From: Amoebidium appalachense
Lineage: Eukaryota; Ichthyosporea
Assembly (NCBI GenBank): GCA_963693365.1
Contig: CAVNZM010000002.1
Coordinates: 6,448,001 to 6,512,000 of the forward strand
DNA: 64,000 nt
Direction: 5' to 3'
Shown: positions 1-44,510 of the stretch, one piece after another
Position numbering within the stretch: the stretch's first letter is position 1
Layout of the letters: every line of letters begins with the position of its first letter
Notes under the pieces: model-generated
Database searches by the model: none
Told to the model about the DNA's origin: nothing
The model's input: the letters and a program-made list of their open reading frames with translations, nothing else
Translations under genes and position numbers: made by a program

Positions 1-31
<31 letters not shown>

Positions 32-62
32 ACGCCCCCCCCCCCCCCCCCCACACACACAC
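1..62. repeat. (CA)n with C run, intron end before the first exon
   Basis: A (CA)n tract, a run of C and more CA, running into the acag acceptor of the exon at 85. Confidence 0.9.
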
Positions 63-84
63 ACATGCACGTGCACACACACAG

Positions 85-18018
<17,934 letters not shown>

Positions 18019-20117
18019 GCATTGTGACACTTGCGAAATATTTTCTACTTCCAAAAGATAGGTTTGATATAAGACACGGCCGAGTAGGTGGGTTGGCCAA
18101 CGGGGGAATGATCAAACATATCGCCCAGGCTAATAATTTTTTACGAACTCGTGAAGTCCGGCCCCTCACTCAGGCCAGCCCTGCCTCACGCCGGGCCATG
18201 CGGCCAAAGTTCAAACTCTTGCCAATCATGTCCAGATCACTAGACCAATCAGCGTTTACTTTGGCACAAAGCAGAGAGGGGCAAAAAGATCTGGTTAGAT
18301 CATAGACAAAGCAGTGCTCGAGCCCAATCTGAACCTTGTGCAGAAAAAACTAGACTGTACCATAGACTTGCGCCTTCATACAAAAATATAGCTATCAAAG
18401 TAGCAAGGAAAAGCCTACGTTGTCATAGGCTTTGTACAAACATTTTTTTTCTTTTGTTTTTTATTTCGCAGATTCTTCTCTGACTCATCCAAATGCATGC
18501 ATGTGCCACGGATGGCATTTGCATGCCGCGCGGCTCATTCTGGGATTCAAGACCCCGGAGTTTTAGGGGCACAAAAAGGACACTAACATTTTGACTCGGA
18601 TAATGTCCACTGACTGTGTAAACAGCGGCCGTAGAAGGTTAAGATATATAGAAAACACACCCCGGGATGATTGGTCTCTTTTAAGTAACATTTAGACCCT
18701 CATTTAGACGGGGGGCAACTACCAAAAGTGCGTCCAACATGTAACACGATGGTTTCACACCCTGCGGGGAATTCATGAGCAGTCTGACCATTGGACAAGC
18801 CGGCGGAGCCAGTGAACCGCCACGGCGCCACCATAGATCAGGTTGCTTTTTGGTTCCAAATTCTTGAAAGAGCACCTATTAGCTCATTGATTCCCAGACT
18901 CTACCTATGTTCGAAACAAAATAAATAAAACTTAAATACATATATAATATTGTTAATCTTAGTTTTTCCGGCTGGTTTTGTAAGTTTCCTCGCAGACCGC
19001 ACACGGTAGGTCGATCCTGTGTTTTTGTCGACACGGAGAGCCTATGGAACCCCCTGGTCCTGAAACCCCCCACTTGTACCGCTGTCCAGTTGAAGCCTAA
19101 GTTAAGCTCCAGGAGTTGATCAAAAACATGATAACTTCGTGCCTTTTAGCTTTTTGTGCTTCTGCGCGTTGGCCATTAAAAAAATAGGGGCAGTTGAGTG
19201 TGGTAATACTGCAATTACTGGCCTAATAAGGTGGAGGGCCGCCAGACCATGGGGGGCCGCCGGGGAGTCCGGTAGATTTCTAGGTTTAGGGGGTTCGTCA
19301 TGTAACACAACGTGGGCGCCTCCCACGCCATCTCTCCGACCAACCTAACCACACACATGGAAAGGATCTCTAGCCGTGCCAATAAACATAATATATCTAA
19401 AACATCAACCTCGTCTTTTCCCCGCATTACTCGCCATATATCATTTACCAGTACACCATTATTCCCAGTGCACGCACTGTGTCACCGTTCGCAGTACTAG
19501 GGCCCTCGCCCTCGTGTGTGTTCCGATTGACATGTCCACCAATCAAAACACCGGATCTTGCCGCCTTCGAAATGCCCAACCTCCCTCTGAGCTCCTATGT
19601 ACACTACGTATGCGCGGCACTGAAGCTGCCAGGCTGTGACGGGCTGCCACACTTGTGTGTTTTACTCCAAACACCTGGTAGCTTTCATAAGTTCTTGTGC
19701 GAAAATCCCTATACTTGCTCTATGTTAGCAACACACTTACATACGATTGCACACTTCCTAGTTGCCCCGTTACGTGACCTAAGTTAGGCCTTAGTTGGTG
19801 CTAGGGAACACAAGGGTGCCGGGCCTACGCTAGAAGTAGGGGCACACAGGCATTGCATCTCTTCAGGTCGGTGCATTGCCTAGGCATAGGCAAGAGTGTG
19901 TGCGGGTGTGAAGCACTATGTGCGCGCGTATGGCCCGGTCGGTGCCCGGCCTTGGCCGCTAGAGCACTCTCGCACACTCCCTCGCAGATGGCCCGCCCTC
20001 AGCCAGGGCGCCAGTCGCCCGAAAAGACCAGCCCGGAGGTCCTACCGGGTGATCGTTTCTTCTGGGCCCCCCCCTTCCCTCTCTAAATGAGCAATCGAAA
20101 AATCCCCTCTCTTTTAG
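18019..20117. other. Intergenic, possible unassigned 5' exons of the next gene
   Basis: No convincing coding exon. Short open frames lack family motifs or good splice sites. An ATG at 19988 opens a 32-codon frame just upstream of the exon at 20118, but I could not join it in phase. The first exon and promoter of the next gene are probably here. Confidence 0.5.
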
Positions 20118-23100
20118 TCGCAGCGACCCTGTCATATCCTTTAGTAAACCCACAGCCTACCCCCCCACAGTTACCACGACCAATTCCTACCGCCCCCACC
20201 CACGACCACTTTCTCATAGCCCAGCCTTTTCTGTCGGTGGCTCCCCGAACTCTCTTCACGGTGAGCGCAGGCCACAGCAGGATAGTGACCAGTTCTCCCT
20301 TTACGCAAAAGCCATGAAATCAGCACAGGCGAGCCAACAGACACACAGCAAGAGGCAGGTTCTCGATTTGCTCGACTACTACGACCAACTTGACCAGGCA
20401 CACCGGCAGGAGTCCACGCGCGAACAGGCACAGGCACATACACAGAAGCGGCAGCAGGCACTACACGCCACCGACCTGCACGGGCACCGGCAGGAGGGTC
20501 ACTTCAGTTACCAGACAGAGGGCCTGCGCAGAGAATTCAGACGCTACACGGCTGACCCTGCCGGCTGGCCGCACACACACAGTTGCCACGATACTTCACC
20601 TCCATACGTGCCACCACCACACGCGGTGGGTGCACGATGCCTCCCTCCTCCCTCTTTGCTTTTCTAGCTGTGAGCATCCATGACCTGTGGGGCATTATTT
20701 CAGAGGAGACTTCAAGAACAAATCACTTAGCATTTGGGTTTGCTTTCTAGTTGCGTAAAGAAGCAGACTGGCCAAAACAATTCAGCAGATCGATAACCCA
20801 TAGATTTGGGCAATGTTTTTGCAGATGCACCTTTGGTTTTTGTCTTCAAGCCCTCTTGCTGTCACTTATTTGTTTTCTGGTTGCAGAATGCACGTCGGGA
20901 GGCATATGGATCTGTGCCTGCACACCTCAGCGACCTGAGCAGCGAGCGCTATGTGGGCCACTACAGCACCACACAGCTGCTGCAGGAGGTTGGGTCTACC
21001 ATAGTCAAGATAACACCGGAACTGATGGTGCGTGTTGATGACGGGAACGGGGCGGTTGCTAGAGTTGATATATGCATAGTTGAGAAGGATCAGCGAGTGG
21101 GACCGAAAGAAATATGGGTGGACATGATCTTGTTTTCTGAGAAAAGGGTGTGAGAAGCGCCATGATGGTGGGGGATGGGGGATCTGAACCTGAAGCCATG
21201 ACATGATGGCGCATTACTTGTTTGTTATTTTTGAAGGAGGCACTGGTCATGTCTTCTTCTTTTGTCTCCTGTTTTTTATGCCGCTATCGAAAAGTATTGT
21301 TTCTATTCTTGTTTGTGTTTTAATTTTTGAAACCTTTTTTGGCATGACGCGCTAGTCATCATGCGGATGATGGCTTTTTTGCGCTGACTTTCTGGTCAGC
21401 ATTCTTTACACATTAGTTGTTTGCTTGCATGGTTGGGTCTTCTCAAGGGTTGATGGGGTTGTTTGCGTACCCATCTAACCCCATTTTGGCCAATCAGGAG
21501 CGGTTCCTATTGGACATGTGCGACATCATCACTGACTACGGGCCAGGCCACCCCGAGGGTGAGCCGCTGACAGAGGTGGTGACGTCATTTGCCACGTGGG
21601 CAAAGGACTGCGACCTGCTGCTGGTCTACACAGACCTGCGAACGGAGGTATTACCAAAATGGGACGGGGGTGAGGTTTCTATAGTAACCGAGAGCAGTAA
21701 TGAGGGGGAAGGGGGAGGGAGGGCGGCAAGATTGTGGCTTCAATTGCAATTCAATTGACAACATTGCGATTTGGAATTGTGAATCGCGATGTTGCCCCAT
21801 GATAGATGTGTCAGTGTGTGGATAGATAGAATGCGGCTTATCTGTCATCGGGATGGGTCATCGTGGCAGCACGAAACGTCAAAACGACTGTTGATGTTGG
21901 CTTCGGTAGCAGATCGAGTACAAGGTCATTTTCAAATTTATGTACGACTAAAGCTCAAGTTAGTGAGCCTGCTGAGCTCAATGACATAAACACCAGGCAA
22001 CCAGCACCGTGACTTTTCCAGGCATATGTGTGCTCATACAACTTAAAACAGTCAATCTATTTCAGCAGCATGTTTTCTAATACCCATTGTCTGAAATACA
22101 GGGTACTCGGTAGAAAAACAAGGTGTATCAACAAGCCGAATATCAGATATTTGTTCATGGTTTTTTCGTTTGTTACTTTATACATGACACATCCAACATA
22201 TACCGACGCACGAAATTCGTTGTTGCATGTAAACGTTTTTACCCATGTTGTCATCTAATGACGTGCAAAGGGCGAGTTATACTGTACCATTCACGTGCTA
22301 GGTCCTGCATTGCCAACCTGCAATGTCATCTATGTATTCAAGGGATCAATCAAACCTCGGTGTGACCTTCCCCCTTTTTCACATGCCGTTTTGCACGTAT
22401 TTTGAACACACCCCATTTGTGACGTCATTGTGCACCCACTCACACCCCGTGCGCAGGTTGCCTCTGTGCTTGGCCGGACCGTGATCCAGTGGGAGGGCCG
22501 GGCTGCCACTGTCAAGTCCATTCGCCGCAAAAACACACGCTACTACGGTGTCCGCTTCAGGGTATGTCCAACCCCCTACCCCGCTTCCTCACCTTATTCT
22601 CTCTCCCTCTTTTTTGGGGGGGGAGGGAGAGGGCACATGTAGTCGTGAAGCGCCAAACAACTATACTTCGCCATGCGCCTGCCCATACAGATAACGTCCG
22701 CCATTAAGATTCGCGGCCATTAAGATTACGCTAGTGGCCAAGTCCGGGTTTTTTTAAGATTATGCCCCGCGACCAGATTTCGGGCTGATCTTATTGGCGG
22801 ACGGTAGATAAAATCATACTGGATCATGCATTTTCATGCATGGCACCGGGTGGGCAGGAAGCCAAGCCAATCAAACAGTAGCAAAAAGCGCCAAAGTTAC
22901 TCGGTCTGACTCGGAGGCCCAAACACAAATCTAAAACTGCATCCTCCCCCCCCCCCCCCCCCCCCCCTCCTCCCCTGGAGGCCCAAACACAAATTTAAAA
23001 TTGCATCCTCCCCCCCCCCCCCCCCCCCCCCCCCCCCCACCGATAATAACACTACTGCCGGTGTAAGTAAATACTGCCTGCACCCCCCCCCCCCCCAATA

Positions 23101-23332
23101 AGCTTACGACAGTGACCTCTAAAAAACATATGATTATGTCCCGCACACCCATTTTGGGGGGGTTCTTAATGGCGGACGGTATCTGTATGTGCCAATACCA
23201 GCTACCGTGCGCATGTCCCAGTCTTTGCATTTCAGCACAGTCTTGTCTGGTAATTTATCTCCACCTTTGTTCATGTGTATGCACCAAAGTCGAGCTTAAA
23301 ATGGAAGGCTAGGTTTAAGCTCCTGTTTTCCC

Positions 23333-23363
<31 letters not shown>

Positions 23364-23938
23364 AGGGGGAATCCAAGATGCTGTATATTACATTGCACGA
23401 CTAACACTTGCACGTCGTTCAACAGCTGGCAGACAAGGGCCCCGTGTACGGGCACAGCACCCACAACCAACCCCTGAGCCACCGTGCAGCCAGCCACGAT
23501 GCCACGGCCAATCTGGGCAAGTCCCTCTCCTTCATGTCTCCGAGCCCCCCCGAACCCCCCCGGCCCACATTCCGCTCCCCCCGCCCACCCGTGCACGTGC
23601 GCCAGTCAAGATCCCTCTCCCAAGGCAGCGCTCCCCGCCACCCCCCACTGGGTGCATACGGCAGGGTCATCCAACCCCCCCAGCAAATGCCCCCTCCGCC
23701 TGCACCGTCGTATTCCCTTTTTGCGCAACAGCCGGACACACCAACCGGGCTATTTTCGATGCAGAACCCCAAAACTTTCTATGGTCGTGGCGCATATTCG
23801 CCCGTGTCTAGCAACAGGCATCACGTGCGCCACCAACACGAAGCCGGCAACCAACCGGCAGATGGCATGCTGGATCACGTGCTCTCGAGCTCTGGCCCGT
23901 GGATTGGAGGTAGGCCGGTGAGTGGGAAATACTCGTGA
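20118..23938 (+). CDS. Unrecognised protein, five exons, 5' end uncertain
   Basis: Function unknown. Exons by eye: 20118-20625, 20887-21027, 21498-21647, 22457-22561, 23426-23938 (TGA). After the first nucleotide all joins are phase 0, giving about 471 residues. The first exon encodes a Gln/His-rich, probably coiled-coil region around QVLDLLDYYDQLDQ. The middle exons encode a compact-looking part with RYVGHYSTTQLLQEVGSTIV, FLLDMCDIITDYGPG and TFATWAKD-like helices (SFATWAKDCDLLLVYTDLR), then a basic strand IRRKNTRYYGVRFR. The last exon is Pro/Ser-rich and looks disordered. No membrane segment or signal peptide is visible. The initiator is not identified: ATG 20314 lies inside the first exon, but the frame stays open upstream to an acceptor-like tttag. 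Confidence 0.68.
22688..23185. mobile_element. MITE-like inverted-repeat element in an intron
   Basis: Ends form a 23-bp inverted repeat with two mismatches, starting cagata and containing cgtccgccattaaga. Both ends are flanked by TA, as expected for Tc1/mariner-type target duplication. A third, inverted copy of the arm lies at about 22786-22809. The interior holds poly-C runs and a local duplication of an approximately 40-bp segment (22916-22953 and 22979-23012). No coding capacity. Confidence 0.6.
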
Positions 23939-36474
<12,536 letters not shown>

Positions 36475-37263
36475 CCGTGTACGATCGCGAAAAACCAGAA
36501 TTATTTCGTCACTCAGGCATTACTATATATGGATTTTAACTATATATGTCATGTAGCATAATGGTGGCATGAGGCCATAATAACTAACCTACCACTACGA
36601 GTAAAGTGCATCCCTGAGCAGGCTCAAGCTTGAGTAATTTGGGCAAACTCTCGGCTGTCGGATAATATTAACGAGCACACCCACCTCATGGCCCTTGCTC
36701 CGGGGATACTTCAATAATCCTATATAATATCCGATTAAAATGATCACACAGCTTATGTTCAAATAACGAGGCATCCTAGTGCAAAAGAAGTTCCCGGTGC
36801 AAATTTTCCTGTGATAGGGAACGTAGAGCGAGAAAGAAATGCCCTGGGGGGTGGGGCACGGCCTGAAGACAGAAGAAAATTTAGCAGTTTCGAAAGAAGG
36901 GGTAGATTCTGAACACGGACCATAATAAAGGAGGGTGGTGGTGGTGGTGTTGGATGGGTGGGTCGGTGGGGGGTGGGGGGGCATAAGCAAATCAAAACAT
37001 TTACACACCGCAAGAGAGGGGGGGGGGGGGGGGGGGGGGGGCTTATTCATTGCATAGCAGCACACAGTATCATAATTTTCAACCATCCTCCAATCTCTAC
37101 AGCTATATAAGGCTCGATAGATCAGTCCATCGGCTGCATATCACACCTGAGGCACCCCCACCCCCCACCCCCCCCACCCCACCCGCTTCCCCCCCCCCCC
37201 CCCCCTCCCCCTCCCCCCGCCCCACACCCCTTCTACACACACACGCGTGCACACACAGACACA

Positions 37264-37340
<77 letters not shown>

Positions 37341-37489
37341 GGACACACACACACACACACACGCACGCACGCACACACACACACACACACATACACACAC
37401 AAACGGACACACACACATACACATACACACACGTACACACACACACACGCGCGCGCGCGCGCGCGCGCACGGACACACACACACACCCA

Positions 37490-37526
<37 letters not shown>

Positions 37527-38525
37527 ACTCAACTGAATCACACACACACCGCCGTACCTTATGCATCCAACCGTTCCTGACATACTCTTCCCCCTAAACG
37601 ACACCCATGACTACCGGCTTCGTTCCTTGTTGCGATTGATTGATCGAAAATCCCCCCCCCCCCCCCCCCCCCCCCCTCCCCCTCCCCCCGCACACCACCA
37701 CCACCACCTCCTTCTCATCACCCTGTTCACTCCTATTTGGCTACTTTGGGCTGGAGGGACACAGCTTAACTGCACTCATTCTGCACATGATGTATCTTTC
37801 ATAGATATATGTACGACTCTCCTTCCACATTCCCCACCATGCCCCGCAGAACCTGCCTTCTTTTTCACAACCCCACAAGGCTACCACCAACGTAAAAAAC
37901 GTTATGTAGATGCTGGGCCACATAAACCAGGGTCCCCCTCTGTGAACAATGGCTGTTCCCACCACCAATTCTTCCCCTCTCCCCCTTTTGCCCAGATAGC
38001 AACGACAAACATTCCTCTCCTATCCCCTTAAAGCCACAAACGTTTTTGAGCTGCTACATGCCCCTCTTCACCCGACAGTCCCCGCCCATTATTAATAGAG
38101 GGAATAGGGGGAAAGCGGGGGAGGGTGGGGGGGGGGGGGGGGGGGGGGGGGGTGGGAGGGAGGTAGAGGGGAAGCGCGAGCATTTCATAAACTATAATAC
38201 ATACTTCTCAGGTTGTGTTCCATTACCCCCCCTCCCCCCCCTCCCCCCCCCCCCCTCCCCCCGCCCCCCTCTCCCCCCTGTCTCCCCCCCCCCCCCCCCC
38301 CCCCCCCCCCCGCCATCGGGGGTTCTCTTTTCGGCCTGCACATATTGAACGATAACACTATACATCCCGTAAGCATTCATGACCCAAGTACTTAATGATA
38401 TAGTCCGCTTTTACGTGTGAGCTTAAGCTGTTTTTTATCCTAGTAACCGTTAACTAATACGTAAGAGCGGCATCCGGGACCCGCTGTCACTTGCTTCCTT
38501 TGTTGTTCATCTTCACTGCATTAAA

Positions 38526-38568
<43 letters not shown>

Positions 38569-40375
38569 CCCCGCGCCCCCCACCCAATTCTCCCGTCCCC
38601 CCCTCCCCCCTCCCCCACGCCCCTCTACCTTCCCCCCCCTCCCCCCCCTCTCTCGGGGTGGCCACCTCTACAAAACACAGCTTCGTGTGGACAACCATAT
38701 GTCAGCCATCTACCTGCTCAGAAAGAATCAGAAATGCCAAAAAGGACGACACATGGTGCCCCTTTCTTTTGGGCCCCCAGGGAAGGGGGTGAGGCTTTCT
38801 TTTCTTTTTTTTTTTTGTGGGGGGGCGGGAAGGGGGGGTTGTATTTACTTGCGGAATGAGGGGCTACCCCCCCCCCCCCCCCCCCCTTGGTCCCAATGAC
38901 TCTCCCCCTGTGTATTCGATGTGTCTCATTACTTGCCTTCCCCCCTTCCCCCGGGGTGGAAGTCTGCTTCCATACTTGAGTCAAGCAAGTAACGGGATGT
39001 ATTGTGTAATCGTGGGATATGTGCGCCTAGAAAAAGATAGTGTTGGGACTGGGGGGTGGAGGTCACTGTGGGGAGGTGGCCATGGGCTGGGGGGTGGACG
39101 GGGAGTTTGGGAGAGGGAGGGGGGGATTGGAAGAGGGGGCGGGGGAGGTGGGGGGGGGGGGAGGGGAGGGGGGGGGGGGAAGGGGGGGAGGGGGGACACA
39201 GAGACTGATAGAGGAGCATGTTTGGGGCTTTCTGCCTACATCCCCGGCAAGGCCAATTCGTCCCAGGGCCCCATCAACTTGAACACTACACCTCTCCCCT
39301 CCTCGCTCGGAGTCCCGCCTCCCTCCCCCCACCTCTCACCCATCTTTCTCTTTACCCTCATCATCCCCTACTAGTTTTCTCACCTTCCCCGGGCATCACC
39401 ACCCTCTGCGACACCCTCGAGCTCCCCTCTCACATCCATACTACTTCTGCTGTCTGCCTGTGAAACTTTCGTTGTGCATTCCGGTTGCATTAGGTATGTG
39501 CGTAAACTGGCGCGTGCCTTTATGTGCATAACTTGTCACAGGACTTAGCTGTACATTTACAACGTTATCAACATGATGATGATGGCTGATTCATTGATGT
39601 AGATGTACATGGAGGCTCACGCACACAGATTTCGCGACACGCCCTTGCGTGTGTGCGTGCACATTACAAGTTCAGCATCAAGTGCTGCCAATTATTAGAA
39701 TCACGTAAATATGTAGATACAGACACTGTACACGAATTGCCAACCTGCACATTCATCCTATGCATGATATGATAAGTTATCGGACTGCACTGCCTATACA
39801 TGCATGCTATCTTCAAGTTGAAAGCTACAAAAACGCTATAAATTTTAAGTTGCCGAGCGCGCGCTGTGAGCAAGACTGCTGCTCCGGATGCTAAAAATAG
39901 GAATCGCCGGAAGGTTCTATGATCATTCAATCTGTTTCTGTTCTGTTGTGATGATGGGTAAGCCAATCAGGCATTTCCATGCCAACGTGTTTATTGGTCC
40001 GGAACGCATCCGCGATCTTCAATCTGTTTGATCTGTCGCCACCATCCCGTGGCACACGCTGCCTCTGCTGTGACACACGTGAGATCGACAGGCACACGTG
40101 AGATCGAAAGGCGCACGCGACAGAGAGCCTGCTGGAGTGTTTGGTGAGCCCTGAAAAATAAAGATGTGTCGCCATCATCCCTCTCTTGGCTCACTCGCAT
40201 GCGGAGTGGCTCTTGACGGCGAAGTAAAGCTGCCTCACATGTCACTTCATTCAGCCAGTTGCTTGTACACTTGTCAGAGAAATTGACTGCAAAAAAGCCG
40301 TTTACGTAAAAGCGTCAACGAAATTCGGTTTTATATGTACACGTAAACCTTTCTTTTGTTTTTTGTGCCTGCAAA
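36475..40375. other. Intergenic between the receptor paralogues
   Basis: No gene recognised. It holds C runs, a (CA)n block (about 37260-37525), G runs (about 38130-38152) and poly-C tracts (about 38225-38310 and 38527-38640). The last 900 bp is non-repetitive and is the likely promoter region of the second receptor gene. Confidence 0.65.
40074..40111 (+). promoter_or_regulatory. Two tandem 19-bp units, each with a CACGTG palindrome
   Basis: cacacgtgagatcgacagg is followed directly by the same unit with one change (aaagg), about 265 bp before the start codon at 40376. CACGTG is the classic binding core of bHLH and bZIP factors. Spacing and duplication suggest a regulatory site; the function is inferred. 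Confidence 0.4.
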
Positions 40376-41382
40376 ATGAGTGACAGCAAAGGCCCTCCAA
40401 TCTCCAGTTTTGCCAGCTGGCAGGGCTACGGAAAGACTCTGATTGCAAAGTGCCTGCTTTTCCTTTATCTCGTTTTAGCTTTCTCCCTGTTTGTGTCTGC
40501 AAACGAAACTGCCCCTCGCACCATGGACCGCCGCGCCATCTCCAAGAAACCCGTGGTAAAAATCACCCTCGACCTTACAGTGAACAGCACATGGCCAGAC
40601 TTCGCTGATGTCGTCTGCAAGGAAACCGGGCTCCCTGCTTGTTGTGGGCCCATTGCACCCCGTGTAGACGTGTTTGACCAGAACGGAAATCCTGTTGCAA
40701 ACGGCTCCCAGGCAATGCTGGGCAGTAAAGGTTACATCTATCGTGTGGCACCAGCAAACATCGTTTCCAGCAACCAGAGAGACCCACCGGCCGGCGTTGT
40801 GTGGAGAAAAACGAAACTTTGGAGCACACACTACAACGAAGGCCCCAAAGCCGACGACGTGCTTATTAAGGTGGGTGTATACACGTTGCATAAATAGCCA
40901 AGATCAATCATTTTTCTCTCTTAGAATTGGTATGAAATTAGCATAGCCTACGGTATATACATTGTCACATGTACAGGCAGGGTTCACATCATCATTGAAA
41001 ACACTTTTCTGTTAGTGTGCTTCAGCCTAGGTTGCAATTTCAAATCAGTATACACGTCCCCAGGTCCAGTTCACTCAAGCTCGTCTACATATTGATACCT
41101 ACAGAGCTAGTATAATACCACGAAACAATAAGCTACGTAACAGTTGGTTGTCTGTGAATATCATTGGGTGGGTCCTAGGAGCTTACATTCTAAGTTCATT
41201 TCTATACACAAATGCTTCGTAATTGAAAGCAAAATCTACTTTGCGCATACCATTACATTTGGTATATCATGGCTGGCTACACCGTGCACGTGCAAGCAGA
41301 AGTAAACACAAACACCGAGTATTGTCCGGCTTTATCGGGTACCCATAGAACAATTCTGGCTGCACAAAACTACCATATAAAA

Positions 41383-41476
<94 letters not shown>

Positions 41477-44400
41477 GCTCAAATGAAATCAACCCCGCAT
41501 TATGCGGCAAAAACTTTGCACTATAGGCAACCAGCTATTCACCCCTGATCTGATCCGTATCTCGGCACTCCATTCCTCATGCAGGCCATGCAAGAGCTGG
41601 TGTGCATCGACGTGTTTTCTGACACCCCTCTCATTATGGAGCTTCACTCTGTCGACTGGGAAAACATCACGAACTTAACTGGGGTGCCCCTGAACGAGAG
41701 ACCCGACTTGGCCATCATCAGAACGATGTTTGTTGGCGCACTCACCGAGTTACATATTATAAGGGTATAGCCACTTTCCTACCCGGCCCGTTTAGGCCCC
41801 ACTGCTCTTCTCTCATGAGTCTCCCCCCCTCCCCCCCCCCCCCTCCCCTCCCCTCCTGTGCCTCCGCTTGCCCATAAGCTCTCACCCGCTCACCTCCCCT
41901 ATCCATCCTCAAACCTCTAGATCTACTTGTAGACGATAACCTTGCTACTTGCTAGTCTAAAAACTTGGACAAACACATCCGTGGCCGTGGATTTAATTTA
42001 GGGAAGAAACGACAATGAACAGAAATACCAATTCTTTCCTTATCCTTTTGTATTTTTTCTTTTTCTAGGGGAGGAGGGGGAAGGGGGGGGGGGGGGGAAG
42101 GGATGTTCCTGCCTGCTCAGGAGAGAAATCGCCCTTACAATAATCAAATAAACATCCTAGAATGAAAGGTCGAAACTGCAAAACGGGTTTAGACTTACCA
42201 ATACATATTCACAGGACCTGTCGGATATGATCCTGGAATCCCTGTCGTTGACGGGTCAAGACATCACGTACGACGTGACCAGCCAGTACTACAAGGAGTT
42301 TGTCGTCAACGGTGCTTGGGTGGCCTTGCCGCTAACAGCTGACGCTAGGATTGTTCTGTTCAACAAAACAACATTCGACACTCTAACTCAAAATGGATTT
42401 CCGCTTGAGTATCCGCCACCATACGGTAACTGGTCGGACCCGTACGTCGACTCTTGGGACTATGCGACGTTTGTCGACACCGCCAAAAACATCACTAAGG
42501 GGTTGCGGGCTATGGGGGTTGAGAATGCTTACGGGTAAGTGGAGCGCAATGATAAAAACACGCTGGCAAATGTGTTTAAATCATAGGTCATTTAGTAGTG
42601 TGATAGATTCTGAGCACACATCCTTTAATCGATATAGAGAACCCTGCATTCACCACGAGGGAGGGAAAGCTGGGATGATCAGCATGGGTATGAAATAAGG
42701 ACATAGTTTTTTGTAACAACTTATTCAATCACTGACTTCATGATGATTAGTTCAACAATTCAGAGGGTGAACTCCACACATCTCCTCACCTTAATATCGA
42801 GACCCTTGAAGAAATTCTTCTTTCCAGTGTTTACAAATACATTATTCATATACTACTGTAACAACCACCACCAAGTGACACCACACTTTATTAACATATT
42901 GATCCTGATAGCTGTGACCCAGGGCTTGCCAATGACCATAGTATTTCTGGAACCTTGCCAACATACAATGTCGTGCTTCCTGTACTGCTAAATCGTGTTC
43001 CTACAACAGGTTCACGTTTGAGCCACGAGATCGTGAGTGCCTCAAACTCGTCAGCATGATGGTGCGGCCATTTGGGGGGCTCATGTTCCAACGGCTGCTC
43101 AACGGTACCTATATCTGCACCATGACTCAGCCGGGCTACCGCACAGGACTCAACGATACCATTATGGAGCTGGTTCGCAGCGGCTCCTGGGAACCCACAT
43201 TCCCAATGAGTGACCCAGACTTTATCGAGTGGCTCAAAGAATGGCCCAACGTTGACAGGTAAGCGTAAGGATTCGAAGTTACCCGTTTGTGCCATGGTGG
43301 TCATAAGCATAAGGATTTGATAACGCGTTTTGTGCCACGCCGTCATAAATCAGCTTCAGTGTGTCCTGAATACTAATACATGTATACATGGTGTAATGAC
43401 TCTATATCATGATATTAATTCCCAGGAAAGCTAATGTTCCGTTAATTACACAGCACCAAGATACCATTTGAGTCGGCATATTTGGAACCTGGCCACCCCA
43501 TTTATGGAATGCGGTTTGCGGCCTTCAACCATGACTACCGCGACAAACCTGAGATGTTGGTTGCATATGCACCGGGAGGACCCAGCTATAGCGGCGGCAC
43601 GGGTATAGCCATGGTGAAGACAAACAAAACTACCGTAAACACGAACGGAGTGCGGTGGAACTACATGAGCCTGGTTGCCAACAAGCAGCGGCCGTACCTT
43701 CACGCAATGAACTTGAAAATAGGTCGTGTGCCCCCTTACCTTGGTGCTCTGGACATAGTCCCTTGGAACACGCCTGAATGGAGCACCTATGTCCAGCAGC
43801 TCAAGCTTACAGCTGCCCCCTACTACCCGTTTAGCTCTCCGCCGCAAATGGTTCCGATTATGGCGCAGGGCCCCACCCGTGCCATGGTGGTCGAGATGAT
43901 TGTGAAGAACGTTTCCATTGAGCAGGCAACCACTACGGCGTGCGAGAAAGTTACTGACATGTTCCGTCCCATTTGTGGCCCGCAACACTTGGTCGCCGAT
44001 ACCACAAACGAATGCAACCAGCCACCTTACGGCTTCAAGGAGGTGTCGTTTCAGTGGAAATGGATTGGTGTGTGCAAGCAAGGGATACCCCTTCCGGAGA
44101 CCTTCCTTATGGAGTGTCTGCATCTCGCTGATAGAATGGGCATAGCTATGGCCTTCCACACACTTACGGCTTTAGCAGTGGGGTTCATTGTTCTCATGCT
44201 TGTGTTTATATGGATTAAGCGGGATCACAAACTGTTGCGTGCAGGTAGCGTCATGTTTAGTTCCTTTATGCTTTTCGGTTGTATTCTGCTTTGCATTGCA
44301 CCCAACTTCTTGCTGGGTCGGCCTGAGGTATGGAAGCCGCACGTGGCTGTGTGGTGCTTCAGCATTGGTATCACCACAACGTTCGGTGCTCTACTCATAA

Positions 44401-44477
44401 AGGTAACTACTCCCCCCTCCTTCTCTTTTCTCTCAATTTCCCGCCCTCCCTCACCATGCTTACCTATCTCCCGTCTA

Positions 44478-44510
<33 letters not shown>

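Noticed and set aside
23426-23772. Minus-strand frames opposite the last exon of the unknown gene
   Set aside because: Shadow frames of GC-rich coding sequence; the plus-strand frame joins in phase with four upstream exons.
39991-40245. Minus-strand 84-codon frame upstream of receptor paralogue 2
   Set aside because: Short, no motif, lies in the likely promoter region, and the duplicated CACGTG units fall inside it.
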